A stretch of 63,707 nt of DNA from Paenibacillus sp. UNC499MF. Lineage in GTDB: Bacteria; Bacillota; Bacilli; Paenibacillales; NBRC-103111. The position numbers were made by a program, and so were the translations under genes. Each line of letters begins with the position of its first letter. Position 1 is the first letter of the stretch. The notes beneath the pieces are model-generated. The model was not told where the DNA came from and did not search any database. It was given only the letters and a program-made list of their open reading frames with translations. The DNA is taken from NCBI RefSeq assembly GCF_900107975.1, contig NZ_FNVF01000020.1, positions 1-63,707 on the forward strand. The letters are read 5' to 3'. Positions 26,218-36,222 of the stretch are shown here, piece after piece.

Positions 26218-29200
26218 TTGCAAGCTTTAATACAAGCTTTTTCAGCGGACCGCGATTTTCAAAGTGTGATTTCGGGTATTCGTTCCGGCATGAAAGAGCA
26301 GTTGATCGCCGGATTAACCGGCTCCTCTCGTCAGGTGATGCTTGCCGCACTGATGCAGCAGCTCCAGCGTCCGCTTCTCATCGTTACGCATAATATGTTC
26401 TCCGCCCAGAAGATTTTCGAGGATCTAAGCGAATGTCTTCCGGAAGACGGGGTACTCTTATATCCTGCACAAGAGCTGCTTGCCGCCGAAGCGGCTATTG
26501 CCAGTCCCGAAATGCTGGCGCAGCGGATCGATGTGCTGACGAAACTGGCCGGCGGATACCGGGGAGCGGTCATTGTGCCGTATGCCGGGTTCCGCCGTCT
26601 GCTTCCGACCAAAGAAACTTTCGAGGAAGCCCAGCTCACCGTGCGTTTGGGGGATACAATTGACCTGGAGGAATTTCTGACCCGTTTGACCGAACTCGGT
26701 TACGAGCGTGTGGAACGGGTGGAAGCGAAAGGGGAAATGAGCGTCCGCGGGGGAATCGTGGATTTATTTCCGCTGACTTCTTCCACTGCCGTCCGGATCG
26801 AACTGTTTGATGTGGATGTGGATTCCATCCGTACGTTCGACGTATCGGACCAGCGTTCCATCGACAAGCTGGATTCGTTCGTAATCCAGCCGTGCCGGGA
26901 AGTTCTCTTAAATAGAAAGCGTTTCCAAAGCGCTGCCCAGCATGCTTATGAACTGCTCCAGGCCCAGCTTGCCAAAATGACGGACCGTCAGGCCAAGGAC
27001 AGGCTGCTGGAGGGAATCGGACATGACATTGAGCTGCTCCGTGAAGGGAACACCTTCCAGGGGCTGTTCAAGTATGTCTCCCTGCTCTATCCGGAACGGC
27101 AGACCTTATCCGATTACATGCCGGAAGATACCGTGATGCTCGTAGACGAGCCGGCCCGGCTTGTGGAAACGTCCAAGCAGCTGGAGCGCGAGGAAGTGGA
27201 GTGGGTCACCAGCTCTCTTCAGGACGGGAAGGCACTCCCGGCTCTTACGCTTTCGAAGCAGCTGGAGACCCTTATGCAGCGCCGCACCTATCCGACGCTT
27301 TATATGTCGCTTTTCCTGCGCCAAGTTCCGCAGACCCAGCCGCAGAATATCGTTAATTTCATGTCACGGGTCATGCAGAATTTCCACGGGCAGATGAATC
27401 TTCTGAAAGCGGAAATGGAACGGTGGAAAAAGACGGGAAGCCGCGTAATCATCCTGGCCAACGGCGAAGAGCGGATGGAGCGTGTCCGCCGGGTGCTCGG
27501 GGACTATCAAATCGAGGAACCCGAGATTATGAACGGGAACCTGCAGACCGGTTTCGAGCTGCCGTCCATTCATCTCGTCGTGATAACGGAAGGCGAGATG
27601 TTTACGCAGAAGCAGCGCAAAGCGCGCAAAGTAGACAAGAAGATCGAGAATGCCGAGCGCATCAAAAGCTACCAGGAGCTTAAAGTCGGCGACTACGTCG
27701 TCCATGTTAATCATGGGATCGGGAAGTATGTCGGGATCGGCACTCTTGAGGTTGGCGGCATTCATAAAGATTATTTGCATATTGTTTATGCGGGCGGCGA
27801 TAAGCTGTCCGTCCCGATCGACCAGATCGATCTCATTCAGAAATATGTCGGCTCCGAAGAGAAAGAGCCGAAAATATATAAGCTTGGCGGGGCCGACTGG
27901 AACCGGGTAAAGAACAAAGTGCGGACTTCCGTCAAGGATATCGCCGACGATCTCATCAAGCTTTACGCGGACCGTCAAGCGACAACGGGATACGGCTTCA
28001 GCTCCGATTCCGCCTATCAGCAGGAATTCGAAAGCATGTTTCCGTATGACGAAACGACGGATCAACTCCGGGCAATTGGGGAAATTAAGAAAGATATGGA
28101 AAAACCGCGTCCGATGGACCGGCTGCTTTGCGGAGACGTCGGCTACGGCAAGACGGAAGTGGCTATCCGCGCCGCCTTCAAAGCGGCTATCGACGGCAAG
28201 CAGGTAGCCGTCCTGGTGCCGACGACCATTTTGGCGCAGCAGCATTACGAGACGTTCCGCGAGCGGTTCTCGGGGTATCCGTTCAACATTCAGGTGCTGA
28301 GCCGCTTCCGTTCGAAGAAAGAGCAGAATGAAACGACCAAGGGCGTTAAGGCCGGCACCGTCGATATCGTAATCGGAACGCACCGTCTGCTGTCCCAGGA
28401 TCTGAAGTTCAAAGATTTGGGGCTGCTCATCGTCGATGAGGAGCAGCGTTTCGGCGTCTCGCACAAAGAGAAGCTGAAGCGGCTGAAAACGAATGTCGAC
28501 GTACTGACGCTGACCGCAACGCCGATCCCGCGCACGCTTCACATGTCGATGCTGGGCGTCCGCGATCTGTCCGTTATCGAGACGCCGCCGGAGAACCGCT
28601 TCCCTGTACAGACCTACGTGCTGGAATACAGCACGACGCTCGTCCGGGAAGCGATTGAACGCGAGCTGGCGCGCGAAGGACAGGTGTATTTCCTGTTCAA
28701 CCGCGTCCAGGGGATCAACCAGATGGCCGAGCAGATTTCCATGCTCGTGCCGGAAGCCCGCGTGACCGTGGCGCACGGGCAAATGTCGGAGCAGGAGCTT
28801 GAGAAGACCATTCTCGATTTCCTGGACGGCGAGTTCGACGTGCTCGTAAGCACAAGCATTATCGAGACCGGCGTCGACATCCCGAACGTGAATACGCTGA
28901 TCGTCCATGACGCCGACAAGATGGGCTTATCCCAGCTGTACCAGCTGCGGGGCCGGGTCGGCCGTTCCAACCGGATCGCCTACGCGTATTTTACGTATCA
29001 GCGCGACAAAGTACTGAACGAAGTGGCGGAGAAGCGCCTCCAGGCAATTAAAGAATTTACAGAACTTGGATCCGGGTTTAAAATTGCCATGAGGGACTTG
29101 TCCATCCGCGGAGCCGGCAATCTGCTCGGAGCCGAGCAGCACGGGTTTATCGCTTCCGTCGGATTCGACCTGTATTCTCAGATGCTAAGCGAAGAAATCG

Positions 29201-29739
29201 CCAAGCGTAAGCTGGAGCTGGACGGAGAGCAGGCGGAGCCGGAGAAGGAATGGATCACGCAGCTTGACCTTCATCTGGATGCTTACCTCCCTTCGGATTA
29301 CATTTACGACAGCATGCAGAAGATCGAGATTTACAAGAAAGTGGCGAATATCCGCTCCTTCGCGGAAGCGGAAGACCTTGACGAGGAATTGGTGGACCGG
29401 TTCGGCGATCTTCCGCCTGCCGTTTCCAATCTTTTGGCCGTAGCCAGATTAAAGGTGTATGGAGCCGAATATAAAATCGAATCCATCTCCCAGAAGGGCG
29501 ACGATTATCAGATTAAGATTTCTCCCGATGAGACGGAAAGACTGGACGGACAGAAGCTGTTTACGATTTCGAACGGCTTCGACGGGCGGGTCAAGCTGAT
29601 TGCCGGACCTCAGATTCATGTTCATATCCGCGGCAAAGGGCTGTCCCCCGAGGACACAATCGCATTGGTGGAGCGTTTTCTGTTACAATACAGGGAAGCC
29701 TTGAAAACGAAGGGAGAATTGCAGAATGCAACACAATAA
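26218..29739 (+). CDS. mfd: Transcription-repair coupling factor
   Basis: Removes RNA polymerase stalled at DNA damage and recruits UvrA. The 1173-residue protein has the UvrB-like N-terminal module (about 1-350), the CarD-type RNAP-interaction domain (about 485-550, from [19 protein letters not shown]), and the translocase with Walker A GDVGYGKT (639-646) and DEEQ (740-743). The C-terminal TRCF domain begins near residue 1010. The start is TTG 26218 with AGAGGAG upstream. Its end overlaps the next gene by 14 bp. Confidence 0.98.
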   Translation: MQALIQAFSADRDFQSVISGIRSGMKEQLIAGLTGSSRQVMLAALMQQLQRPLLIVTHNMFSAQKIFEDLSECLPEDGVLLYPAQELLAAEAAIASPEMLAQRIDVLTKLAGGYRGAVIVPYAGFRRLLPTKETFEEAQLTVRLGDTIDLEEFLTRLTELGYERVERVEAKGEMSVRGGIVDLFPLTSSTAVRIELFDVDVDSIRTFDVSDQRSIDKLDSFVIQPCREVLLNRKRFQSAAQHAYELLQAQLAKMTDRQAKDRLLEGIGHDIELLREGNTFQGLFKYVSLLYPERQTLSDYMPEDTVMLVDEPARLVETSKQLEREEVEWVTSSLQDGKALPALTLSKQLETLMQRRTYPTLYMSLFLRQVPQTQPQNIVNFMSRVMQNFHGQMNLLKAEMERWKKTGSRVIILANGEERMERVRRVLGDYQIEEPEIMNGNLQTGFELPSIHLVVITEGEMFTQKQRKARKVDKKIENAERIKSYQELKVGDYVVHVNHGIGKYVGIGTLEVGGIHKDYLHIVYAGGDKLSVPIDQIDLIQKYVGSEEKEPKIYKLGGADWNRVKNKVRTSVKDIADDLIKLYADRQATTGYGFSSDSAYQQEFESMFPYDETTDQLRAIGEIKKDMEKPRPMDRLLCGDVGYGKTEVAIRAAFKAAIDGKQVAVLVPTTILAQQHYETFRERFSGYPFNIQVLSRFRSKKEQNETTKGVKAGTVDIVIGTHRLLSQDLKFKDLGLLIVDEEQRFGVSHKEKLKRLKTNVDVLTLTATPIPRTLHMSMLGVRDLSVIETPPENRFPVQTYVLEYSTTLVREAIERELAREGQVYFLFNRVQGINQMAEQISMLVPEARVTVAHGQMSEQELEKTILDFLDGEFDVLVSTSIIETGVDIPNVNTLIVHDADKMGLSQLYQLRGRVGRSNRIAYAYFTYQRDKVLNEVAEKRLQAIKEFTELGSGFKIAMRDLSIRGAGNLLGAEQHGFIASVGFDLYSQMLSEEIAKRKLELDGEQAEPEKEWITQLDLHLDAYLPSDYIYDSMQKIEIYKKVANIRSFAEAEDLDEELVDRFGDLPPAVSNLLAVARLKVYGAEYKIESISQKGDDYQIKISPDETERLDGQKLFTISNGFDGRVKLIAGPQIHVHIRGKGLSPEDTIALVERFLLQYREALKTKGELQNATQ

Positions 29740-30904
29740 ATCAGGTTGGGCCAAAAGCAAGTGGCTGCTGCTTGCCGTATTAGTCCTTGTTTTGGCCGTG
29801 GCCAGCGGATGCGGCAAGAAGGACGAAGGAAAAGCCGGCACGCCGGAAGAAGTTATCGCCACTTACAAAGACGGGGGCAAAGTGACCCGCGGAGAGTTTG
29901 ACAAGCTGCTTTCCTTCAACCGTCTTCTGTATCCGGAATACGCCCAGTTCGAAACCGATCCGGCTTATCAGCAAAGCATGCTGGAGCAGTATATCATGCT
30001 GAAGGTCCTTTCCGGACGTGCAAGCGATGATGTGAAGAAAGAAGCGGACAAGCAGGTAACCGAACAGGTGACGCAGCTGAAAACTTACCTGGGCGCGCAG
30101 GAAGGCGGCCTGGAGAAGAAGCTAAAGGATGCTAAGCTCGAAGAGAAGGACGTTGAGGACCTCATGAGACTCAGCGTGTATTCCACGAGTCACTTGGAGA
30201 AGCAAGTTACAGACGACGAAATCAAAGCCGAGTACGAAAAGGCCAAAAAAGCGGACCCGAACGCCTACGATGTAGCGACTGTCCGTCACATTCTGATCGG
30301 TCTTAACGATCCGGCTACGAATAAAGAACTCCGCACGAAAGAAGAAGCTCTGAAGCGTGCGAAAGAAGTGCAGCAGAAGCTGAAAAACGGCGGAGACTTC
30401 GATGCTCTTGCCAAAGAATACTCGGATGATCCGGGTTCGAAAGATAAAGGCGGCAAGTATGAGAACGCCAAAGTCAGCCAGTGGGTGGCCGGCTTCAAAA
30501 AGGCTGCTATCGAACTGCCTCTGAACACGATCAGCGATCCGGTTGAGACCGACTACGGATACCACGTCATGAAAGTGGAATCCCGTAAAACCGAAACCGT
30601 CGAAGACGCCAAGAAAGAGCTGGCCTCCGACCTGGCGCAAGTGAAAATGAAGGAGTTCGTGGAGAAAGAGCTTCCCGGCTTGATCGAAACGAACAAGCTT
30701 CCTAAGCCGACCCCGACTCCGGCCGCATCGACCAATCCGAGCCCGGCACCTGGCGGCAGCACGGCACCGTCTGGCAGCACGGCGCCGGAAAGCACACCGG
30801 CTCCGACAGGAAGCCCGGCTCCGCAGACGACGCCGAGCGCGGCGCCGACTGACGTGCCAGGAGCGACGCCTCCGGCCGCTAGTCCTTCGCCGGCGGCGAA
30901 GTAA
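29726..30904 (+). CDS. Lipoprotein peptidyl-prolyl isomerase (PrsA/SurA-type, PpiC domain)
   Basis: A 392-residue extracytoplasmic foldase. The signal peptide ends in a lipobox (VASGC, Cys about residue 29), so it should be lipid-anchored. A SurA-N-like helical part (about 45-170) is followed by a PpiC parvulin domain (about 180-285: VRHILIGLND, FDALAKEYSDDPGSKDKGG, YGYHVMKVESR). The last 75 residues are a low-complexity Pro/Thr/Ala/Ser tail with repeated PxP units, probably a wall-spanning linker. It overlaps mfd and is probably coupled to it. This gene is not present at this place in B. subtilis. Confidence 0.9.
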   Translation: MQHNKSGWAKSKWLLLAVLVLVLAVASGCGKKDEGKAGTPEEVIATYKDGGKVTRGEFDKLLSFNRLLYPEYAQFETDPAYQQSMLEQYIMLKVLSGRASDDVKKEADKQVTEQVTQLKTYLGAQEGGLEKKLKDAKLEEKDVEDLMRLSVYSTSHLEKQVTDDEIKAEYEKAKKADPNAYDVATVRHILIGLNDPATNKELRTKEEALKRAKEVQQKLKNGGDFDALAKEYSDDPGSKDKGGKYENAKVSQWVAGFKKAAIELPLNTISDPVETDYGYHVMKVESRKTETVEDAKKELASDLAQVKMKEFVEKELPGLIETNKLPKPTPTPAASTNPSPAPGGSTAPSGSTAPESTPAPTGSPAPQTTPSAAPTDVPGATPPAASPSPAAK

Positions 30905-30946
30905 GCTCATCCGCGAAGCCGCGCGGAACATTCTTTATACCACGAA

Positions 30947-30980
30947 AGCCATCTCGTCCACCGGACGGGATGGCTTTTTA
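30947..30980 (+). terminator. Intrinsic terminator after the PPIase gene
   Basis: AGCCATCTCGTCC pairs with GGACGGGATGGCT (one G-U) around ACC, followed by a T-run. Confidence 0.88.
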
Positions 30981-31006
30981 TTTTGCGTGGATGGAAAGAG
31001 GGAAAT

Positions 31007-31036
31007 GTATAAGAATATGGGGGCGGATGAATACTA
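31007..31036 (+). promoter_or_regulatory. Sigma-G promoter of spoVT
   Basis: GTATA (31007-31011), 18 bp, AATACTA (31030-31036), six of seven in the -10. In B. subtilis spoVT is sigma-G dependent. Confidence 0.5.
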
Positions 31037-31135
31037 TGGTCAGAATCGAATCGCTACACCCTTCTCTTTTAAATACACGCAGATCGGCGTCCAGTCGTAT
31101 CCAAAACTTCAAGTGAAAGTGGGGCAACAAGAGTC

Positions 31136-31678
31136 ATGAAAGCAACTGGAATCGTTCGTCGCATTGATGACCTGGGCAGGGTTGTCATTCCGAAGGAAAT
31201 ACGGCGCACACTGCGCATCCGGGAAGGCGACCCGCTCGAGATATTCGTCGACCGCGACGGTGAAGTTATCTTGAAGAAATATTCCCCGATCGGCGAATTA
31301 GGGGATTTTGCCAAAGAATATGCCGAGTCTCTCTATGAGAGCACCAATCATATCACACTGATTACGGACCGGGATACGGTTATCGCCGTAGCGGGCGGTT
31401 CGAAGAAAGAGTATATGGACAAGCAGATCGGGCAGATCGTGGAGACTACCATGGAAAACCGTAAACCGACGATCGAGAGCGGTTCGGGTACATACGAAAT
31501 CTCCAAGGACAATCCCGAAACTTACAGCTCTTTCGTCATCGCTCCAATTGTTGCGGGCGGAGATCCGATCGGTTCGGTTATTCTGATGAGCAAGGACGAA
31601 GAAGTCACGATGGGCAACATGGAATCGAAAATGGTGGAGACTGCAGCCGGTTTTTTGGCGAAACAAATGGAGCAGTAA
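31136..31678 (+). CDS. spoVT: Stage V sporulation protein T
   Basis: Forespore regulator that tunes sigma-G genes. The 180-residue protein has an AbrB-type swapped-hairpin DNA-binding domain (residues 1-53; KATGIVRRIDDLGRVVIPKE), same as B. subtilis SpoVT in almost every position, followed by a GAF domain (about 60-178) ending AAGFLAKQMEQ. This copy is closest to B. subtilis SpoVT in its C-terminus. It follows mfd and the PPIase gene and precedes a second copy. Confidence 0.95.
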   Translation: MKATGIVRRIDDLGRVVIPKEIRRTLRIREGDPLEIFVDRDGEVILKKYSPIGELGDFAKEYAESLYESTNHITLITDRDTVIAVAGGSKKEYMDKQIGQIVETTMENRKPTIESGSGTYEISKDNPETYSSFVIAPIVAGGDPIGSVILMSKDEEVTMGNMESKMVETAAGFLAKQMEQ

Positions 31679-31683
31679 CCGAA

Positions 31684-31741
31684 AGCTTCCCTTACTTGGA
31701 AACCAATTCCGGATGTAAGGGGGCTTTTTTTGTTTTATGAG
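31684..31741 (+). terminator. Intrinsic terminator after spoVT
   Basis: CCCTTAC with flanking AGC pairs with GTAAGGGGGCT across a 29-base loop, followed by seven T. Confidence 0.7.
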
Positions 31742-31835
31742 GAAATTTATATATAATGGGAAGAGTCCTCTTTAATCCGTATTTTTCAAACATCCTAGTG
31801 TAAACCCCCAGAAGGAAAGCGAGGCTTTAAGCAGT

Positions 31836-32378
31836 ATGAAAGCGACAGGTATAGTTAGACGCATAGACGATTTAGGACGGGTAGTCATTCCGAAAGAGAT
31901 CCGGCGCACCATGCGCATCCGGGAAGGCGATCCCATGGAAATATTCGTGAATCCCGACGGTGAAGTCATTTTGCAGAAGTATTCACCGATCGGAGAGCTT
32001 GGAGATTTTGCGCTGGAATACGCGGAATCGTTAAATGAGAGCACGGGGTACCAGGCCGTCATAGCGGACCGGGAAACCTTCATCGCAGCCGCGGGCCGCG
32101 GACGTAAAGACTATGACGGCAAACGGGTGGGCGAGCTTGTAGAGCGCGTCTTGAACGGAAGACAAACCTTGGTTGAAGAAGCGGCCGGAAGCTACGAGCT
32201 GGTTAAGGATGCGGCAGACGCTTACGGCTCGTTCGTGATCGCACCGATCCTTCACGACGGGGATACGATCGGCGCCGTTCTGCTGGTCAGCAAGGAAAAC
32301 GATGTGGTCATGGGCAAAACCGAGCGGATCATGGCCGAAACGGCAGCTTCCTTCTTGTCCAAGCAAATGGAAGTGTAG
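31836..32378 (+). CDS. Second SpoVT-like regulator (tandem paralogue)
   Basis: Also 180 residues, with a nearly identical DNA-binding half (changes such as RRTMRIREGDPMEIFVNPDG) but a clearly diverged GAF half (YQAVIADRETFIAAAGRGRK). This pattern suggests the same or overlapping DNA targets but a different ligand or partner. AGGCTTTAAGCAGT before the ATG gives no strong SD; AAAGCGAGG is somewhat distant. A weak sigma-A-like TATAAT is at 31752-31757. It lies 157 bp after spoVT, beyond a terminator, so the copies are separately controlled. Confidence 0.9.
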   Translation: MKATGIVRRIDDLGRVVIPKEIRRTMRIREGDPMEIFVNPDGEVILQKYSPIGELGDFALEYAESLNESTGYQAVIADRETFIAAAGRGRKDYDGKRVGELVERVLNGRQTLVEEAAGSYELVKDAADAYGSFVIAPILHDGDTIGAVLLVSKENDVVMGKTERIMAETAASFLSKQMEV

Positions 32379-32424
32379 CTACAAAGGCAGACTTATTTAA
32401 TCAATTATCGCAGGAGAGACGTCC

Positions 32425-34224
32425 ATGTCCATGGAAAAGAGAATGCGGAAACAGCCCGTGACGGTGAAAAGCTCCCTGTTCCTTAAAGGCGCAGCGGTAT
32501 TGGCCGCCGCGGCGGTATTCTCCAAACTGCTCGGCACCCTTCAAAAAATTCCGCTGCAGAATATAGCCGGAGACGGGGCTTTCGGCATCTACAACGCCGT
32601 TTATCCGCTGTACCTTCTGATTCTTTTCCTGGCGACGGCAGGTTTTCCGATTGCGGTCGCAAAATTCGTCGGGGACCGGGCGGCCGTAGGCGATCATGAA
32701 GGGGCGAGACGGGTGGCCGCCGCCGCAGCACTGCTTCTGACAGGGACCGGACTGATTTGCTTTCTCCTGCTGTATTTCGGAGCGGATTCCCTTGCTGGCT
32801 GGATAGGCACCGCGGATGCGGCTGCTGCCATCCGGAGCATTTCGTACGCGCTTCTGCTGGTTCCTGTCCTGTCGGTTCTCCGGGGCTATTTTCAGGGCTA
32901 TCAGAATATGGTTCCCACCGCAGTATCGCAGGTAGTCGAGCAGACGGTTCGTGTACTTACGATGGTTCTACTTCTGCTGTACTTGACGAAGCAAGGCGCG
33001 GGAGACGGCGATATCTCCGCCGGAGCCACATTCGGTTCCGTAACCGGGGGCGCGGGGGCCATGCTGCTGCTTCTGTTTTATTGGCAGAGAAGCAAAGAGA
33101 GGAGAGCCGGAAGCCGGGCCGCTTCAAAGGCGGCGGAAATCCCGGATCGTCCAGACTCCGGTGATGCCCCGCATAGTGCTGTGAACAGTCTTGGACGATC
33201 GACCGCCGATAAACCGGCCGCTCCGGGAGAGGCTGTCCAGGCTGAAGCCGCCGTCTCCGCGGGGGCCAAAGAGCCGTTCGGGCGGCTCATGCTCTCTATC
33301 GGCGCTTACGCTCTGCCGATCTGCCTCGGCTCCATCATGACGCCGATTCTCAATCTCATCGACGCCTTCACCATCCCCCGCCTGCTCCTCGGCGGGGGAG
33401 CGGACCCGGCCGAGGCGATGCGCCAGTTCGGCCTGTATAACCACGGCCTGCCCTTGGTTCAGGCCGTGACGATGGTCGCGTCCTCGCTGACGGCCGTGCT
33501 GGTGCCGGCAATCGCCGCGGCTAAGGCGGCGGACCCGGCGCAGCTGCAAATCCGCACGGAGCGGACCGTGCGGATGACGGGCCTGCTCGGTCTGGCCGCG
33601 GCCGCCGGCCTGGCCTCTCTCACCGTGCCGGTGAACGTGATGCTCTATCAGAGCGAAGAAGCGTCCGGCACGATGGCCCTGCTCGCGCTCACGGCGCTGT
33701 TCGGCACACTCAACATCGTGCTTGCCGGAGTGCTGCAGGGCCTTGGCGCCGTGAACGCCCCCGCGCTGCACCTGCTTGCTGCGGCTGCCGTCAAGATCGG
33801 CGGCAGCCTGCTGCTCGTGCCGCGCTGGGGGATCGCCGGCGCAGCCGTGTCGGCGGTGCTCGCGTTCGCTGCCGCGTCTGCCCTGGGCCTCGCCGAGGTG
33901 CGGCGGCTGACCGGCGCACCGGAGCGGAGGCGCGCCTCCGCCCTGGCGCCTCTTGCCGCCGCGGCGCTCATGTGCGCCGCCCTGGGCGCGCTCCAGTTCG
34001 CGGGAGGGCCGCTGCTTGGCGCAGCCACCCCGGGCCTCGGCCCGCGCGGACAGGCCAGCGTGTTGGCGCTGGCCGGGGTAGCGCTCGGCGCAGCCGTATA
34101 CGCGCTCGCGCTGCTGCGCCTCGGCGCCGTGAACCGCGCGGAGCTGGAGCAGCTCCCCGCCGGCGGCAAGCTGGCTTCGGCGCTGACGAAGCTGCGCCTG
34201 CTTCCGCAGGGGGAGCGGCCCTAG
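32425..34224 (+). CDS. MOP-superfamily flippase, YabM/SpoVB type, with enlarged loop
   Basis: A 599-residue polysaccharide/lipid II flippase-type membrane protein (B. subtilis YabM is about 530). It starts with the family block FLKGAAVLAAAAVFSKLLG and GAFGIYNAVYPLYLLILFLATAGFP. It has about 14 membrane segments. A loop of about 60 residues, near 222-285, is polar and Ala/Pro/Asp-rich and looks like an insertion between TM6 and TM7. The second half is coded by very GC-rich DNA. The SD AGGAGAG lies six bases before ATG. Confidence 0.9.
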   Translation: MSMEKRMRKQPVTVKSSLFLKGAAVLAAAAVFSKLLGTLQKIPLQNIAGDGAFGIYNAVYPLYLLILFLATAGFPIAVAKFVGDRAAVGDHEGARRVAAAAALLLTGTGLICFLLLYFGADSLAGWIGTADAAAAIRSISYALLLVPVLSVLRGYFQGYQNMVPTAVSQVVEQTVRVLTMVLLLLYLTKQGAGDGDISAGATFGSVTGGAGAMLLLLFYWQRSKERRAGSRAASKAAEIPDRPDSGDAPHSAVNSLGRSTADKPAAPGEAVQAEAAVSAGAKEPFGRLMLSIGAYALPICLGSIMTPILNLIDAFTIPRLLLGGGADPAEAMRQFGLYNHGLPLVQAVTMVASSLTAVLVPAIAAAKAADPAQLQIRTERTVRMTGLLGLAAAAGLASLTVPVNVMLYQSEEASGTMALLALTALFGTLNIVLAGVLQGLGAVNAPALHLLAAAAVKIGGSLLLVPRWGIAGAAVSAVLAFAAASALGLAEVRRLTGAPERRRASALAPLAAAALMCAALGALQFAGGPLLGAATPGLGPRGQASVLALAGVALGAAVYALALLRLGAVNRAELEQLPAGGKLASALTKLRLLPQGERP

Positions 34225-34353
34225 AAGCGAGCCGCGAGCGGCGCCCCGCCCCGCCCGCTTCGTGATAGACCGCGCCGTTTCGGCGTAAAATAGCAGCGAA
34301 AATACCCGGCTCCGCTGACGCGGGAACCGGTAAACGCATGGGAGGCAAGGACT

Positions 34354-35862
34354 ATGACGCAAGGAATTACGGTTCTCGGACTCGGTTCCGGGGACGAAAA
34401 CCAGCTCACGCTCGGCGTGCTGCGCCGGCTGCGGCAGGCTCCGAAGCTGATTCTCCGCACCGATCATCATCCGGTTGCCGCTTATCTCCGGGCGGAGGGA
34501 ATCCGGTATGAAACTTTTGACGCGATATATGAAGCGAAGGACCGCTTTGACGACACGTATGAGGCGATAGCGGCTTCGCTGCTGGAGTCGGCCCGAACGC
34601 AGGCGGTCGTGTACGCCGTTCCCGGACATCCTATGGTGGCCGAATACACGGTACAGCTGCTGAGGGCCAAATGCCCGGACGCGGGCATTCCGCTGGAAAT
34701 TGTGGGGGGAGAGAGCTTCCTCGATCAGGCGTTTCTTCGGTTCGGCTTCGATCCCATCGAAGGGATGCAGCTTCTGGATGCGACGGACCTGCGGCCCGGC
34801 ATGCTGAACCCCCGCTTGCATACGGTGATCGGACAAGTGTACGATACATTTACGGCATCGGATGTGAAGCTTACGCTGATGGAGCTTTACCCGGACGATT
34901 ATACCGTCTATGCGGGCCACTCCCTTGGCGTGGCGGGAGAGGAGACGGTCGTCCGGATTCCTCTCTACGAGCTTGACCGGATCGAGGGCTACGGCAACCT
35001 TTCTCTTGTATGGGTGCCGCGCAGCGACCGGGACGAGCTCCGCAACCGTACGCTGGATCGGCTGCATGAAATTGTGGCGATTTTACGAAGCCCTGAGGGC
35101 TGCCCCTGGGATCGCGAACAGACGCATGCCAGCCTCCGCAAAAATCTCATCGAAGAAGCGTACGAGGTTCTGGAGACGATCGATGAAGACGATCCCGACC
35201 ATATGTGCGAGGAGCTCGGCGACCTGCTGCTGCAGGTGATGCTCCATTCCCAGATGGAAGAGGAGACCGGCGCTTTTACCGTCTATGACGTAATCGCGGG
35301 GCTCAACGAGAAGCTGATCCGGCGTCATCCCCACGTGTTCGGCACGGAAGGTGCGGAGAATGCAGAGGAGGCTCTGGCCAACTGGCAGCAGATGAAGGAC
35401 GAGGAGAAGCGCCGCAAAGGGATTGATCCGTCGAAGCAGTCGGCTCTGGCGGGCGTGCCCAAGGATTTGCCTGCTTTGATGAAAGCCCTGAAGCTGCAGA
35501 AAAAAGCCGCAGGCGTCGGTTTCGACTGGTCCGAAGTCGGGGAAGTGATCGGTAAAATCACCGAGGAACTTGGCGAAGTGCAGGAAGCGATGGAAAACGG
35601 AGCGGCAGCGGAACGCCTGGACGAACTTGGAGATCTTCTTTTTGCCGTCGTCAATCTGTCACGTTTCCTCAAAGTCGATCCGGAAGAGGCGCTGGCTTCG
35701 ACCAACCGCAAATTCGTACGCCGGTTCCAGTATATTGAAGAGCGTCTGGAAGCCCGGGGCAAGTCCCTGACAGAGGCGGATTTGGCAGAGATGGAAGAAT
35801 TGTGGCAGGAAGCAAAAAAACTTCAATCCACGCAGGGTTTTCAGCAGGATTTTCCAAGCTGA
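34354..35862 (+). CDS. yabN: YabN: tetrapyrrole-methylase-like plus MazG pyrophosphohydrolase fusion
   Basis: A 502-residue two-domain protein. Residues 1-220 form a SAM-dependent methylase fold (ITVLGLGSGDENQLTLG; VYAVPGHPMVAE). Residues 240-490 hold two MazG-type segments with metal-binding acidic motifs (EEAYEVLETID...EELGDLL and EELGEVQEAM...DELGDLLF). MazG removes non-canonical nucleoside triphosphates; the role of the methylase half is unknown. This fusion is typical of Bacillales. The SD GGGAGGC is upstream. Confidence 0.94.
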   Translation: MTQGITVLGLGSGDENQLTLGVLRRLRQAPKLILRTDHHPVAAYLRAEGIRYETFDAIYEAKDRFDDTYEAIAASLLESARTQAVVYAVPGHPMVAEYTVQLLRAKCPDAGIPLEIVGGESFLDQAFLRFGFDPIEGMQLLDATDLRPGMLNPRLHTVIGQVYDTFTASDVKLTLMELYPDDYTVYAGHSLGVAGEETVVRIPLYELDRIEGYGNLSLVWVPRSDRDELRNRTLDRLHEIVAILRSPEGCPWDREQTHASLRKNLIEEAYEVLETIDEDDPDHMCEELGDLLLQVMLHSQMEEETGAFTVYDVIAGLNEKLIRRHPHVFGTEGAENAEEALANWQQMKDEEKRRKGIDPSKQSALAGVPKDLPALMKALKLQKKAAGVGFDWSEVGEVIGKITEELGEVQEAMENGAAAERLDELGDLLFAVVNLSRFLKVDPEEALASTNRKFVRRFQYIEERLEARGKSLTEADLAEMEELWQEAKKLQSTQGFQQDFPS

Positions 35863-35949
35863 GCAAGAATACTTAGTTTCGGAAGCGGCTTTCCTGTGAG
35901 ATTCAAAACCAGCTACATATTGTCATTCACTTTAGGAGGTATTCGAATC

Positions 35950-36222
35950 ATGAACAAAACAGATCTGATCAACAACATTTCCACAAAGAGCGGACTCACC
36001 AAGAAAGACGTGGAAACCGTCCTTAACTCTTTCCTCGGTGAAATTACGGACGCCCTGTCCACAGGAGATAAAGTTCAGCTGATCGGCTTCGGTACATTCG
36101 AAACCCGCAAACGTTCCGGACGTACGGGCCGCAACCCGCAAACCGGTCAAGAAATTTCTATTCCGGAATCGAATGTTCCTGCTTTCAAAGCGGGCAACAA
36201 GCTTAAAGAAGCCGTAAAATAA
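35950..36222 (+). CDS. hup: DNA-binding protein HU
   Basis: A 90-residue histone-like protein. Family residues NKTDLINNISTKSGLTKKD, the GFGTFETRKRSGRTGRNPQT arm and VPAFKAGNKLKEAV are clear. ATG 35950 follows TAGGAGGT; the longer frame upstream is not needed. Its stop overlaps the start of rqcP (TAATG), so HU and the RQC factor are translationally coupled. HU is not at this place in B. subtilis. Confidence 0.95.
   Translation: MNKTDLINNISTKSGLTKKDVETVLNSFLGEITDALSTGDKVQLIGFGTFETRKRSGRTGRNPQTGQEISIPESNVPAFKAGNKLKEAVK

Noticed and set aside
27364-28908. 514-codon minus-strand frame inside mfd
   Set aside because: Shadow of the mfd translocase and RNAP-interaction coding sequence; no start signals.
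33124-35067. 647-codon minus-strand frame over yabM and yabN
   Set aside because: It spans two real genes and the gap between them in a GC-rich stretch, where stop codons are rare on both strands. The translation is Arg/Gln/His-rich and not protein-like.
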